In this document: positions 46,387 through 54,893 of the stretch, in pieces
Numbering within the stretch: position 1 is the first letter of the stretch
Layout: every line of letters begins with the position of its first letter
Source of the DNA: Arenicellales bacterium
GTDB taxonomy: Bacteria > Pseudomonadota > Gammaproteobacteria > Arenicellales > JAHEKD01
Assembly: GCA_028284225.1 (NCBI GenBank)
Contig: JANQSD010000019.1
Coordinates: forward strand, 1-64,000
DNA length: 64,000 nucleotides
Direction: 5' to 3'
Translations under genes and position numbers: made by a program
The notes under the pieces: generated by a model
Told to the model about the DNA's origin: nothing
Seen by the model: the letters and a program-made list of their open reading frames with translations, nothing else
Databases searched by the model: none

Positions 46387-47682
46387 ATGATGAAAAGGTT
46401 ATTGAGAGAAAAACTAAGTATTGCTCTGCTCGCATTCAGTGGATTATTTGCCATGCCTGCTAATGCGGTATTGGAAATAGACATCACTGAAGGCGTGATC
46501 GGTGGCATTCCAATTGCGATTGTGCCGTTTATGAATACCCAATCAGCGCCCCAGAATGTGAGCGAAGTTATTTCCAACGATTTGAATAGTAGCGGCCGCT
46601 TTGATTTGATTCCGGAGCGGGATTTCTTGAACCGGCCTACCGATGCTGTCGATGTCAATTACAAAGACTGGCGGTTATTGAAAGCTGATGCAGTAGTCGT
46701 CGGTAAAGTGATTCCGTCGGGTTCAGGTTATAACGTTTCTTTTCAGTTGCTGGATGTGGGTCGTGGCTTGCCGATAGAAGGCCGGAGCTTCAATGTGCCG
46801 CCCAATTTGCTCAGGCGGGCGGCTCATCAAATCGCTGATATCATTTATCAGGCTTTAACTGGTAAACCGGGGGCATTTGATACTCGAATTGCCTATGTCA
46901 CTAAGTCAGGCCCGCGTTATTTATTGCAGGTGGCCGATTCTGACGGTTATGGCCCACAGAACGTATTGGAATCAGGTGAACCCATTTTATCGCCGGCCTG
47001 GTCACGCGATGGTCGGCGTTTGGCATATGTATCTATTAAAAAAGGCCGCAGTGTCATCTATGTGCAGGATTTAGCATCGGGAACAAGGCGTATTGTTTCT
47101 CAATCCAAAGGTATTAACTCATCGCCGGCTTTTTCACCGGATGGCTCACGCTTGGCGATGTCTTTGTCCAAAGACGGTAATCCGGAAATATACGTGATGA
47201 ATTTAGCAACTAATGCATTAACCCGAATTACTCGAGATCGGGCTATTGACACGGAACCTTCATGGTCTCCGGATGGTCGAACTATCCTGTTTACCTCTGG
47301 ACGCAGCGGCAAACCGCAGCTTTATCGTGTCAGTGCTGGTGGCGGCACAGCCCAGCGAGTTACTTTCCAGGGGCGCTATAATGCACGCGGTTCATTCTCG
47401 CCTGATGGTAAGAAAATTACTATGGTTACCGATCAAGGCCAGGGCCATCGCATTGGCTTATTAGACTTAAACACAGGTTCGGTTAAGGTATTAACGCGCA
47501 GCGATTTAGATGAGTCTCCAAGCTTCGCGCCCAACGGAGAAATGGTGCTTTATGCTACCAAAGCAGGGCGTTCTGGAGTATTATCGGTGGTGTCCGATTT
47601 GGGACGTGTCGCTCAGACGTTAAGGTTTCAACAAGGCGACGTGCGAGAGCCAGCGTGGTCGCCGATTAACAGGAAATTATAA
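46387..47682 (+). CDS. tolB: Tol-Pal periplasmic protein TolB
   Basis: A 431-residue periplasmic protein with a signal peptide to PANA. The N-terminal alpha/beta domain (about 25-160) has IAIVPFMNT and VVGKVIPSGSGYNVSFQLLD. The six-bladed propeller (about 170-430) has repeated SPAWSRDGRRLAYVS, SPAFSPDGSRLAMS and EPSWSPDGRTILFTS units. It binds Pal, and its N-terminus binds TolA. It begins three bases after the tolA stop. Confidence 0.97.
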   Translation: MMKRLLREKLSIALLAFSGLFAMPANAVLEIDITEGVIGGIPIAIVPFMNTQSAPQNVSEVISNDLNSSGRFDLIPERDFLNRPTDAVDVNYKDWRLLKADAVVVGKVIPSGSGYNVSFQLLDVGRGLPIEGRSFNVPPNLLRRAAHQIADIIYQALTGKPGAFDTRIAYVTKSGPRYLLQVADSDGYGPQNVLESGEPILSPAWSRDGRRLAYVSIKKGRSVIYVQDLASGTRRIVSQSKGINSSPAFSPDGSRLAMSLSKDGNPEIYVMNLATNALTRITRDRAIDTEPSWSPDGRTILFTSGRSGKPQLYRVSAGGGTAQRVTFQGRYNARGSFSPDGKKITMVTDQGQGHRIGLLDLNTGSVKVLTRSDLDESPSFAPNGEMVLYATKAGRSGVLSVVSDLGRVAQTLRFQQGDVREPAWSPINRKL

Positions 47683-47693
47683 GGAGTATGATG

Positions 47694-48197
47694 ATGAACA
47701 AAATGGCTAAAATATTACTGGTCGCCTTGTTGGCAGTAGTAGTAGCATCTTGTGGTGGACGTAAAAAGCTGCAAGAAAACCCCGGCGTCAGTGCGGAGAT
47801 AGGCGATACCACCTCCGGTATTGATCCGGAAATCCAGGCCTATATGGATGCAAATGGTATTGTTGATAGTGGTCGCTACAACCTCAGTGACCCACTGAGC
47901 AACAAAACTATTTATTTCGAATATGACAGCAGTGCTCTTGATCCGGAGTCTGACATGATTGTGCAGTTTCATGCACAGCACCTTGCTTCTACAGGTGGTT
48001 CAGTAGTGCTGGAAGGACATGCTGATGAACGTGGAACCCGTGAATACAACCTGGCCCTGGGAGAGAGACGTGGCCAGACTGTTCAGGCTGTGATGTCAGC
48101 CTTGGGCGCATCAAACTCAGACGTCGTATCGTATGGAGAGGAAAAGCCGGTTTCTGCTGAACTTTGGCAAAACCGCCGCGTCGAGTTGTTGTATTAA
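47694..48197 (+). CDS. pal: Peptidoglycan-associated lipoprotein Pal
   Basis: A 167-residue outer-membrane lipoprotein. The leader MNKMAKILLVALLAVVVASC has lipobox VASC. The OmpA-like domain contains IYFEYDSSALDPES and VVLEGHADERGTREYNLALG, which bind meso-diaminopimelate in peptidoglycan. Three consecutive ATGs (47688, 47691, 47694) follow AAGGAG; the third has the best spacing (7) and is chosen. It is the final tol gene before the terminator at 48213. Confidence 0.96.
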   Translation: MNKMAKILLVALLAVVVASCGGRKKLQENPGVSAEIGDTTSGIDPEIQAYMDANGIVDSGRYNLSDPLSNKTIYFEYDSSALDPESDMIVQFHAQHLASTGGSVVLEGHADERGTREYNLALGERRGQTVQAVMSALGASNSDVVSYGEEKPVSAELWQNRRVELLY

Positions 48198-48212
48198 TTA
48201 ATTGTTTTTAAG

Positions 48213-48241
48213 AAAAGCCGGGCATTAGTCCGGCTTTTTTT
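48213..48241 (+). terminator. Rho-independent terminator after pal
   Basis: AAAAGCCGG and CCGGCTTTT form a 9-bp stem with an 8-base loop, followed by more T residues. It lies 16 bases after the pal stop and ahead of cpoB, so cpoB may be expressed partly from its own promoter. Confidence 0.9.
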
Positions 48242-48282
48242 GATGATGTAAAATATAGAGTCAGTAAATAGCGGATAACGCG

Positions 48283-49131
48283 ATGAAATTTTTATCTAAA
48301 TCCCCACAGCTTTTGATTATTACAGTTGCCAGTTTAGTTATTGTTGGTTGCACTTCTTATAGTCGTGGCAATAATCAGGTAGAAGTAGTTGAAGCTGAAG
48401 AAAAGCGAGCACTTAATCTTTTACAACAAATTAATCAGCTCGAAGTGGAGAATGCCGAGTTAAAAAACCAGGTTGAAGTATTGCAATATGAGATGAACCA
48501 GCTTAACCGGCGGGCTGAAAGCCAGCAGGCCGAGTTGGATCGTCTATATCAAAAGGAAGGATTGTCCGGCTATACATATCAACCAGGGCAAGATCAATTG
48601 CCACAAACAGGTGCGACTGATCAGGTCGATACACAAGGCGGCTATCAGGCCCAAACCGACGAAATCCAGATCGGTGATACTCAGTCGGGACAATATCCGG
48701 CGGTGACGCCAACACCTGCCCCACAATCGCTGCCACAGACATCGACCAGCGCAATATCAGCGCAGGACATGTATAACAATGGCTTTGAGCAACTAAAGCA
48801 AGGTCAATATGACGAGTCGATTCAAACCTTTAATCAGCTTTTGTCTGTGTATCCGACCAGTACTTTCGCCGACGATGCTCAATATTGGACCGGTGAGGCC
48901 CATTATGTTAACCGCGAATTTAATAACGCCCGCCAGGCTTTTAACAATGTGGTGAATAACTATCCTGACAGTGACCGTGCCCCTGATGCACTATTGAAAA
49001 TTGGTTATATTTATTACGAGCAGGGTGATGTAACCAATGCCCGCAATGTATTTAGCGATATTATTGCCCGTTACCCGAATAACCAGGTTGCGGATTTCGC
49101 TCGTGAGCGCTTAAAGAACCTCGGCGGATAA
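48283..49131 (+). CDS. cpoB: Cell division coordinator CpoB (YbgF)
   Basis: A 282-residue periplasmic protein. A coiled coil (about 40-90, e.g. ENAELKNQVEVLQYEMNQL) trimerises the protein; a Gln/Pro/Thr linker follows; TPR repeats (about 160-280) begin DMYNNGFEQLKQGQYDESI. It tunes TolA-Pal and PBP1B activity at division. Its leader ends LVIVGCTSYS, a lipobox-like form. E. coli CpoB is a soluble periplasmic protein, so this copy may be lipid-anchored. It lies downstream of the pal terminator. Confidence 0.92.
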   Translation: MKFLSKSPQLLIITVASLVIVGCTSYSRGNNQVEVVEAEEKRALNLLQQINQLEVENAELKNQVEVLQYEMNQLNRRAESQQAELDRLYQKEGLSGYTYQPGQDQLPQTGATDQVDTQGGYQAQTDEIQIGDTQSGQYPAVTPTPAPQSLPQTSTSAISAQDMYNNGFEQLKQGQYDESIQTFNQLLSVYPTSTFADDAQYWTGEAHYVNREFNNARQAFNNVVNNYPDSDRAPDALLKIGYIYYEQGDVTNARNVFSDIIARYPNNQVADFARERLKNLGG

Positions 49132-49217
49132 CACTGATTTAGTTGACAGTTATACAGTCAAACAGGATAATCAGCACCCTTGTCTTCCAAGCCTGATCTC
49201 AGGCTGAAAAACTAGAT

Positions 49218-49293
49218 GGGCCGTTAGCTCAGTTGGTAGAGCATCTGACTTTTAATCAGGTGGTCGGGCGTTCGAGTCGCCCACGGCCCACCA
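49218..49293 (+). tRNA. tRNA-Lys (anticodon UUU), with encoded CCA
   Basis: A 76-base cloverleaf starting GGGCCGTTAGCTC. The acceptor stem GGGCCGT pairs with ACGGCCC, the anticodon loop is CTTTTAA, the T arm has GTTCGAG, and CCA is encoded at 49291-49293. Its 3-prime 47 bases (49247-49293) are part of the 49-bp attachment repeat, so the gene was rebuilt intact by the inserted element. Confidence 0.97.
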
Positions 49294-49295
49294 AT
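49247..49295. repeat. attL: 49-bp direct repeat in the 3-prime half of tRNA-Lys
   Basis: The 49 bases starting GACTTTTAATCAGG and ending GGCCCACCAAT are repeated exactly at 61277-61325. The bases just outside each copy differ. The core covers the anticodon loop to two bases beyond CCA, as expected for tyrosine-integrase attachment in a tRNA gene. Confidence 0.95.
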
Positions 49296-49497
49296 TTTCA
49301 CTAATAAAAACAGTAATTTAACTCAATTTCCATGTTTTCTGATGGCTCCATTTTTGTATTGCGACACACTCTTGCCACTATTAAGCCCAATAAATAACAA
49401 TAAAATACAGCCTATTTCATTATTAATCCATTGGGATAATTGAAATCATAAACTAGAATCTAGGGCTGCTAATTTAATCAAACAATTAAGGTATAGA

Positions 49498-49980
49498 ATG
49501 AAAAGACTAATCAGTATAATTTGCTTTGGGGTACTTCTTTCCAGTTGTGTTTCTCACAAACCCGTACCCGATAACTACACTGGTCCATTGGCTACAGTGA
49601 GTGATAGTTCCAAGCGTATTGATGGCTCAAAAGCTTATTTCTTCCAATTGAACAAAATTGACGGTAGAGATGTATTAACCAGTGTTGGGTCGTCTGCTGA
49701 GGCGAGTTATGGTCATGGATTTGCGTTGACTGTTTTAACTGAATCTCGACAAGTTCCCGCAACAGAGTCAGAGCTACATTTGTCAGGGACTACATATTAT
49801 GCTGCGCCGGTTTTAATGTTAAAAGGGGGTAATTATTCTGTTGATGGGAAAGTCAGAGTTAATCTTGAGGCAAACAAAATTTATTATATTAAAGGTGAGT
49901 TGTCGAAAGAGTATTCTGCAGTGTGGGTAGAAGATTCCCAAGGGAAAATTGTTTCAGAAAAGGTAGAGAAGAAATCCTGA
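49498..49980 (+). CDS. Putative lipoprotein carried near attL
   Basis: A 160-residue protein with a lipoprotein leader MKRLISIICFGVLLSSCVSH (lipobox LSSC). The mature part is beta-rich, with GSSAEASYGHGFALTVLTE and ANKIYYIKGELSKEYSAVWV; it resembles small exported lipoproteins of unknown role. It lies between the tRNA end and the integrase, so it is cargo of the element. It has a typical AAGG-type upstream region (TTAAGGTATAG). Confidence 0.75.
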   Translation: MKRLISIICFGVLLSSCVSHKPVPDNYTGPLATVSDSSKRIDGSKAYFFQLNKIDGRDVLTSVGSSAEASYGHGFALTVLTESRQVPATESELHLSGTTYYAAPVLMLKGGNYSVDGKVRVNLEANKIYYIKGELSKEYSAVWVEDSQGKIVSEKVEKKS

Positions 49981-50099
49981 GATGAAAGTAATATCTAGCT
50001 TAACATCGCAAATTTTCAAGGAATTTTGTGTCTTTAGTGTGTCATAAAACGATAAATTATTAATAAACTTAATAAATTCAATAGATTAATTATAAAGGA

Positions 50100-50122
50100 C
50101 ATCTGATTGTATATCAGGTGTT
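50100..50122 (+). promoter_or_regulatory. tRNA anticodon-arm-like inverted repeat before the integrase
   Basis: CATCTGATTGTATATCAGGTGTT matches CATCTGACTTTTAATCAGGTGGT of the tRNA (49242-49264) at 18 of 23 positions, same orientation. It forms a near-perfect inverted repeat (arms ACATCTGAT/ATCAGGTGT) 34 bases ahead of the integrase ATG. It could be a secondary integrase core-type binding site that autoregulates the gene. Confidence 0.45.
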
Positions 50123-50155
50123 GTTATTTTTTGTGGATTGTTGTAATGTTTAGGT

Positions 50156-51214
50156 ATGGCATCCATCAGAAAGCGAAAAGATAAGCAAGGTAACCTCCGT
50201 TACCAGGTTATTGTCCGTAAGAAAGGTGTACCGGATCAGTATGCAACGTTTGAGCGTTTAACTGATGCGCGTAGATGGGCCAGGCAGATTGAAGCAGCGA
50301 TTGAAGAAGGTCGGCATTTCAAAACCTCTGAGGCCAAACGCCATACTGTGACTGAATTGATTGATCGTTATGTAAAAGAAATTCTCCCCTCTAAGGAAAA
50401 ATCTGCTATCGACCAAAAAATACAACTAGATTGGTGGAATCAGGCTATCGGTACATACTCTCTCGCTGACGTGACAACAGCTTTAGTATCAGAACAGCGG
50501 GATTTGTTATCAAAGGAAGTAACACATTTAGGAAAACCAAAATCACCTGCTACAGTAAACCGTTATTTATCTGCATTGTCACATGCGTTTGCGGTTGCCG
50601 AGCAGGAATGGCAATGGATAGACTCAAACCCTGTACGTAAGGTTCGTAAACTTAAAGAGCCACGAGGGCGGGTTCGATTTCTTACTGATGATGAAAGAGC
50701 AAGACTTTTAGAAACCTGTAAGCAGTCACCCAGCAGACACCTATATCCAATCGTTGTTCTGGCTTTATCCACCGGAATGCGCTTAGGTGAAATTACTGGA
50801 TTGCGTTGGAATGATATTAATCTGAATGACGGCCGTATTATCCTGGAAGAAACAAAAAACGGCGAGCGTCGATTAGTACCATTAGTTGGTTTTGCGTTGG
50901 ATGCTCTGAAAGAACATTCGAAAATCAGGCGGCTAGGTTTTGATTATGTGTTTTCTTCGGATCAAAAGAATCAGCCTGTCATCATTAGGAAAGCATGGAA
51001 TACTGCGCTGGAAAAAGCCGAGATTGAAGACTTCAGGTTTCATGATTTAAGGCACAGCGCCGCCTCATATCTTGCTATGAACGGTGCCACTTTAGCTGAG
51101 ATAGCAGAAGTTTTAGGTCATAAGACATTGCAGATGGTTAAACGGTATGCTCATTTATCAGAAGCACATACTGCGGGTGTTGTTGAGCGGATGAATAATA
51201 AGATTTTTAAGTAG
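50156..51214 (+). CDS. int: Tyrosine-family site-specific integrase
   Basis: A 352-residue phage-type integrase. The N-terminal region (about 1-60, MASIRKRKDKQGNLRYQV) is an arm-binding domain, the SAM-like core-binding domain covers about 65-165, and the catalytic domain is about 175-345. Catalytic residues: Arg209 in STGMRLGE, Lys234, HDLRH (His296, Arg299), His322 and Tyr331 in KRYAHLS. All are present, so it is likely active. It recombines the 49-bp tRNA-Lys cores. The ATG is close to TTTAGG only. Target-site-like sequence lies just upstream. Confidence 0.95.
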   Translation: MASIRKRKDKQGNLRYQVIVRKKGVPDQYATFERLTDARRWARQIEAAIEEGRHFKTSEAKRHTVTELIDRYVKEILPSKEKSAIDQKIQLDWWNQAIGTYSLADVTTALVSEQRDLLSKEVTHLGKPKSPATVNRYLSALSHAFAVAEQEWQWIDSNPVRKVRKLKEPRGRVRFLTDDERARLLETCKQSPSRHLYPIVVLALSTGMRLGEITGLRWNDINLNDGRIILEETKNGERRLVPLVGFALDALKEHSKIRRLGFDYVFSSDQKNQPVIIRKAWNTALEKAEIEDFRFHDLRHSAASYLAMNGATLAEIAEVLGHKTLQMVKRYAHLSEAHTAGVVERMNNKIFK

Positions 51215-51218
51215 TAGA

Positions 51219-52241
51219 ATGATGTGGAAAAGACCAGATTGGAAAAATCCTGAAAACTATCCTAATCCAGATAATGCACCTTTAATTCAATGGGCATGGG
51301 AGTTTTTGAGACGAAATCCCGCTTATCTATCAGACTATCAAAGATATTTATCGGATGAGGCGATTGCGAACAGTAATCTTATCCGCTGTATAGAGGAAAA
51401 ATTTGATGCTGTGAGAGTGTTATTTGGCAAAGATAGTGATGAATATAAAGCTATATTCAAAACTTACCAAAAACAACTCGAACTATCTATGAATTGCTTG
51501 GTGATTAAACCAGAAGCGAAAGAAGATGAAACTTTTTACCAGTGGATTGAGAGGACAGGTGGACATATAACTAGATGGGAAAGTCCAAATCTATCACTTT
51601 CAAAAAAGTGGCTCGGGTTAGATCGTGTTTCATATTTACCATGCCCTTCAGACGACAAAGCTTGGGATGGTGAGGGACATATGGCATTAACATTTAATAC
51701 TTCTACTCAAATGTCGGGCCTCAATAGTCGTCATGAAACTCCAAAGGATGATGCAGAACTTCTACATCTCTATAAGCAACTTTCAGAGGATGACGATCAA
51801 TCTACCAAACAGGACATATGGCAAAAGATTCATACAATTCAATTCGAATTTCGCTATGGCTTACGTGGCAATGTTCCCATGAAAGAAATTCGTTATAAAC
51901 CTTCGGGAATAAATGAGTTATTACTGAAATTTGATTTGTCTTTACCAATTAAAAACCAACTTAAAGCTGCCAAATATTTTTTTGAGAAAGAACAACGGAG
52001 ATACAAAAAGCTAGGACGAGAAGTCATAAACTCACGAACCAGTGTCAAAAAATATCGAGATTATTTACGTGTATTAGATGCCTTTGAGGAAGGAACAGAG
52101 AAAAAAGAAATCTCTAAAATCATTTTTCCAGATAAAGACAATAGTTACCCGGATTATTTAGGAGACAAGAATGTTGATAATTACTATAAAGCAGCATTAG
52201 AACTTCAAAGCCAAAAATATCGTCATATTCTACTGAGATGA
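51219..52241 (+). CDS. DUF6499-type (transcriptional-regulator-like) protein
   Basis: A 340-residue protein. Its N-terminus PDWKNPENYPNPD and WAWEFLRRNPAYLSDYQRYL matches the DUF6499 domain found on integrative elements, which usually sits beside an integrase. The central region is poorly matched; the C-terminal 100 residues are charged and helical (FFEKEQRRYKKLGREVINSR then SVKKYRDYLRVLDAF), a likely DNA-binding or protein-binding region. The start overlaps the integrase region by a five-base spacing. The real function is unknown. Confidence 0.65.
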   Translation: MMWKRPDWKNPENYPNPDNAPLIQWAWEFLRRNPAYLSDYQRYLSDEAIANSNLIRCIEEKFDAVRVLFGKDSDEYKAIFKTYQKQLELSMNCLVIKPEAKEDETFYQWIERTGGHITRWESPNLSLSKKWLGLDRVSYLPCPSDDKAWDGEGHMALTFNTSTQMSGLNSRHETPKDDAELLHLYKQLSEDDDQSTKQDIWQKIHTIQFEFRYGLRGNVPMKEIRYKPSGINELLLKFDLSLPIKNQLKAAKYFFEKEQRRYKKLGREVINSRTSVKKYRDYLRVLDAFEEGTEKKEISKIIFPDKDNSYPDYLGDKNVDNYYKAALELQSQKYRHILLR

Positions 52242-52401
52242 ACACCCCTAATTAAATGTACCCTGTTATTTAGGGGTGTAATCCTATTTAGGATTGCAGT
52301 TTTAACTTTTCTATCTACAACATAACCAAAACTAGAAAATTCCTCACATGTGACAGCAATTAGTAGTCACAAATTAATGCAATAAATTGTGAGGTATTAG
52401 A

Positions 52402-52602
52402 ATGTCAGAACCCAAACGACTCGGGACAGTCAAACAAACAGCCCAAACATATCAAGCTTTCACTGAAGCTTCATTGCGATGGCTAATCTTCAATGAAAGA
52501 ACAAATGGTTTTTCAGTTTGTGTTCGGCGTATCGGCTCGAAAGTATTAATCGACTATGATGCTTTTGAGGACTGGATAGATTCTCAAGCAGAAGCAGCAT
52601 AA
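52402..52602 (+). CDS. AlpA/excisionase-like DNA-binding protein
   Basis: A 66-residue protein, MSEPKRLGTVKQTAQTYQAF with SLRWLIFNERTNGF and VLIDYDAFEDWIDSQ. The layout matches small excisionase/AlpA-like regulators, whose helix-turn-helix is followed by a C-terminal wing. They often control integrase or excision. GTGAGG precedes the ATG at good spacing. Upstream lies a TCACATGTGA palindrome (52344-52353) that may be its operator. It begins a co-oriented run of element genes. Confidence 0.75.
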   Translation: MSEPKRLGTVKQTAQTYQAFTEASLRWLIFNERTNGFSVCVRRIGSKVLIDYDAFEDWIDSQAEAA

Positions 52603-52613
52603 GGAGGTGTCCA

Positions 52614-52946
52614 ATGGTCAAAAAGAAAAACCCGGTCACTACACCGGGTCTCTCAAAAAATGTCCTTAAGTCGAACAACTCAAATTTTATCATATCGAAG
52701 AAGATTAATCATTCAGCCAAAGCACAACGTCAGCGTGTACTTCAATTTCTAAAGGAAAACGGTAGTGCAACTACTATTGATTTTCGAACTGGAATTGATG
52801 TGCTCCATCCGGCAGCCAGAATCATGGAATTACGAAAGCGTGGCTTCAATATTGTTACCACTTGGGATTACGCTGAAAATCCAGGTGGTACGACACATCG
52901 AATTGGACGTTACACACTTATGTCTGATAAGCGGGAGACAGTGTAA
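52614..52946 (+). CDS. HTH_39-like winged-helix protein
   Basis: A 110-residue protein. A basic N-terminus is followed by HSAKAQRQRVLQFLKENG and VLHPAARIMELRKRGFNIVT, which together match the HTH_39 helix-turn-helix domain of phage and plasmid proteins. AAGGAGGTG is an almost perfect ribosome binding site before the ATG. It ends one base into the next gene (TAATGG). Its role in DNA replication or regulation is inferred. Confidence 0.75.
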   Translation: MVKKKNPVTTPGLSKNVLKSNNSNFIISKKINHSAKAQRQRVLQFLKENGSATTIDFRTGIDVLHPAARIMELRKRGFNIVTTWDYAENPGGTTHRIGRYTLMSDKRETV

Positions 52947-53437
52947 TGGCAACTTATAAAAAGAAACGTAAAGCAACATATGTCAGCATTCCATATGCGG
53001 TCATGGATCATCCCAATTATTTAAAGCTATCACCCTATGGCGTTAAGCTTATTGCCGATTTACTTAGACAATACAACGGGTTTAATAATGGTGATTTGTG
53101 TGCAACCTGGAAGTTAATGAAATTGAAAGGTTGGCGCTCACCCTCAACATTATTTGCTGCGATAAGGGAATTAATTTATTACGGCTTTATTCAACTCACC
53201 CAGCAAGGCGGTAAACACCGTCCAAATTTATATGCTTTGACCTGGCACAAGATTGATGAATGCAAAGGCAAAATGGATGTCACACCAACAAAAGAAGCAT
53301 CTGGACTATGGAAGGTTGAGAAAGAGAAATTCGACCCAAAGCCAAGCAAGGAAATTAAAAAGCGTAGTCGGAATACATATCAATCTAGTCGCAATGTGTA
53401 TCAATTGAAGGGAAAAGAGAGGGTCAAGCCATGCTAA
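52946..53437 (+). CDS. Winged-helix, possibly replication-initiator-type protein
   Basis: A 163-residue protein starting MATYKKKRKATYVSIPYAVM with SPYGVKLIADLLRQYNG and LKGWRSPSTLFAAIRELIYYGF, an initiator/MarR-like winged-helix pattern often found in element replication proteins. The Lys-rich C-terminus suggests DNA binding. Start spacing overlaps the previous gene by one base, with GGGAGA upstream. Direct TATGTGTAT repeats lie at its end and in the next gap (53391-53497). Replication role is inference. Confidence 0.6.
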   Translation: MATYKKKRKATYVSIPYAVMDHPNYLKLSPYGVKLIADLLRQYNGFNNGDLCATWKLMKLKGWRSPSTLFAAIRELIYYGFIQLTQQGGKHRPNLYALTWHKIDECKGKMDVTPTKEASGLWKVEKEKFDPKPSKEIKKRSRNTYQSSRNVYQLKGKERVKPC

Positions 53438-53497
53438 TTACTCTGTATGTGTATCAGTCAGACCAAAACCACAGTACAAATTACTCGCTATGTGTAT
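53391..53497. repeat. Iteron-like TATGTGTAT repeats
   Basis: CAATGTGTATC (53392), CTGTATGTGTATC (53443) and CTATGTGTATAC (53487) are spaced by about 45-50 bases, and the last two share ATTACTC upstream. They could be iterons for the upstream winged-helix protein, or incidental repeats. Confidence 0.35.
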
Positions 53498-53564
53498 ACC
53501 TTTATATATTACCAAGGGGTTTAGGGAATTTATTTTTGGTGGATTTACAAAGTGGAGGTAAATC

Positions 53565-53786
53565 ATGACTGGCTTGGTAACTACTATCGAAAAAAACAAA
53601 ACCGAAGAAATCCGTATCAGCCTAAGCGAATACAAAGGCACAAAGTTTATTGATATTCGCTTGTTTTGGCTCAAGTCAGACGATGAAATCTTACCCACTC
53701 GTAAAGGCATCAGTTTAGATATTGAAAAACTTGATGAACTGATTAGTGGATTGGAAAATGCCAGGCAGGTAATTGCCAATGATTAA
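53565..53786 (+). CDS. PC4/p15-like single-strand DNA-binding protein
   Basis: A 73-residue protein whose core EIRISLSEYKGTKFIDIRLF and ILPTRKGISLDIEKLDELIS matches the PC4/Sub1 transcription-coactivator fold, a compact ssDNA-binding domain found in bacteria and phages. GGAGG precedes the ATG. It overlaps the next gene by eight bases. It may help element replication or phage transcription; that is inference. Confidence 0.85.
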   Translation: MTGLVTTIEKNKTEEIRISLSEYKGTKFIDIRLFWLKSDDEILPTRKGISLDIEKLDELISGLENARQVIAND

Positions 53787-54219
53787 CAGCAGACAAAAAG
53801 GTGCTACCGGTGAGCGTGAGTTTGCTAATCTGATCTATGATGAGCTTAGCATAAAGTTAGAGCGGAATCTTGAACAAAGTCGGTCAGGTGGTTTTGATTT
53901 AATTGCTATTGGTAGTTGTCCAATTGCTCAATACCTGAATCAGTTTGCCATCGAGGTTAAACGCTACCGGCAAGTTACCGATGCCAAGGTTAGTGAATGG
54001 TGGCAACAAACGCTTACACAGGCTCAAGATGCTAATTTAATACCCCTGCTGGCATTTAGACAAGATCGTCAATCGTGGCACATCGTGCTTCCGCTGGCGG
54101 TTATTTCTGACTACCTGCCATCCAAATACCCCGAATTACCCTGGACAGCGTGGTTATCAATTGAAGCGTTTTGTTTACATGTCAGAGAATCAGTTACCAG
54201 CCATAAGAAAATCGCATGA
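53779..54219 (+). CDS. PD-(D/E)XK-type nuclease
   Basis: A 146-residue protein. The start MINSRQKGATGEREFANLIY and SGGFDLIAIG with Asp40, then FAIEVKRYRQ (Glu59-Val-Lys61), give the PD-D/ExK triad of phage Holliday-junction or restriction-like nucleases. The ATG at 53779 overlaps the PC4-like gene; an upstream TTG would add two residues. It overlaps the next gene by four bases. A DNA-processing role is likely. Confidence 0.8.
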   Translation: MINSRQKGATGEREFANLIYDELSIKLERNLEQSRSGGFDLIAIGSCPIAQYLNQFAIEVKRYRQVTDAKVSEWWQQTLTQAQDANLIPLLAFRQDRQSWHIVLPLAVISDYLPSKYPELPWTAWLSIEAFCLHVRESVTSHKKIA

Positions 54220-54893
54220 CTAAAGCCATTGCCAAAACAGAAAAGGAAATTAAAAAAGCGTTGAACGGTCTATCCGATAAAGAAATTGAACTGGTGCTTG
54301 AGAAAATTAAATTTAATACCGATCCTGATGCGCCGCCAAGATATGACTTGAACAAGGATGGAAAGTATCAATACCCAGATAAAACCGGTGATGAAACATT
54401 CAACAACGTATTATTTCAAGCCAAGCTCGCCAATAGCTATGGACAAGATAATCCTTACCTGACCCTTGAGCTAAACAATCAGCTTTATCGGGTTGCTGTA
54501 AATTCAGGCACTGAGCCAGATAGCATAAATGCAGCTATAGCGTTAATTGATCAGATTAAACCTCAAGACGGTATAGAGGCCATGTTAGCCAATCAAATGG
54601 TATCAATTCATTTGTTAACAATGGAAACAGCTAAACGAGCCTCCCTTAAGAATCAACCTTTTGATGGACAGGCATTATATCTTAGGGAAGTAAACAAACT
54701 CACTCGCACCTTTGCCGCTCAAATGGATGCGTTAAACAAACATCGTGGTAAAGGCCAACAGAAAATGACGGTTGAGCATGTTCATGTCAATCAAGGTGGT
54801 CAAGCCATCATTGGTGAAGTTAACGCAGACAAACCGCCTCCTAACAAAACACCTAAACGCAAGCCTGGGGGGATTAAAAATAATGCTGGATAA
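54216..54893 (+). CDS. Conserved element protein of unknown function
   Basis: A 225-residue protein with NKLTRTFAAQMDALNKHRGK then GQQKMTVEHVHVNQGGQAII near residues 165-205. This C-terminal block is common in phage- and island-borne proteins near small-terminase or HGGxSTGP genes. The role is unknown. The N-terminus is helical. Its start overlaps the nuclease stop (ATGA) and its end overlaps the next gene by 11 bases. Confidence 0.65.
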   Translation: MTKAIAKTEKEIKKALNGLSDKEIELVLEKIKFNTDPDAPPRYDLNKDGKYQYPDKTGDETFNNVLFQAKLANSYGQDNPYLTLELNNQLYRVAVNSGTEPDSINAAIALIDQIKPQDGIEAMLANQMVSIHLLTMETAKRASLKNQPFDGQALYLREVNKLTRTFAAQMDALNKHRGKGQQKMTVEHVHVNQGGQAIIGEVNADKPPPNKTPKRKPGGIKNNAG

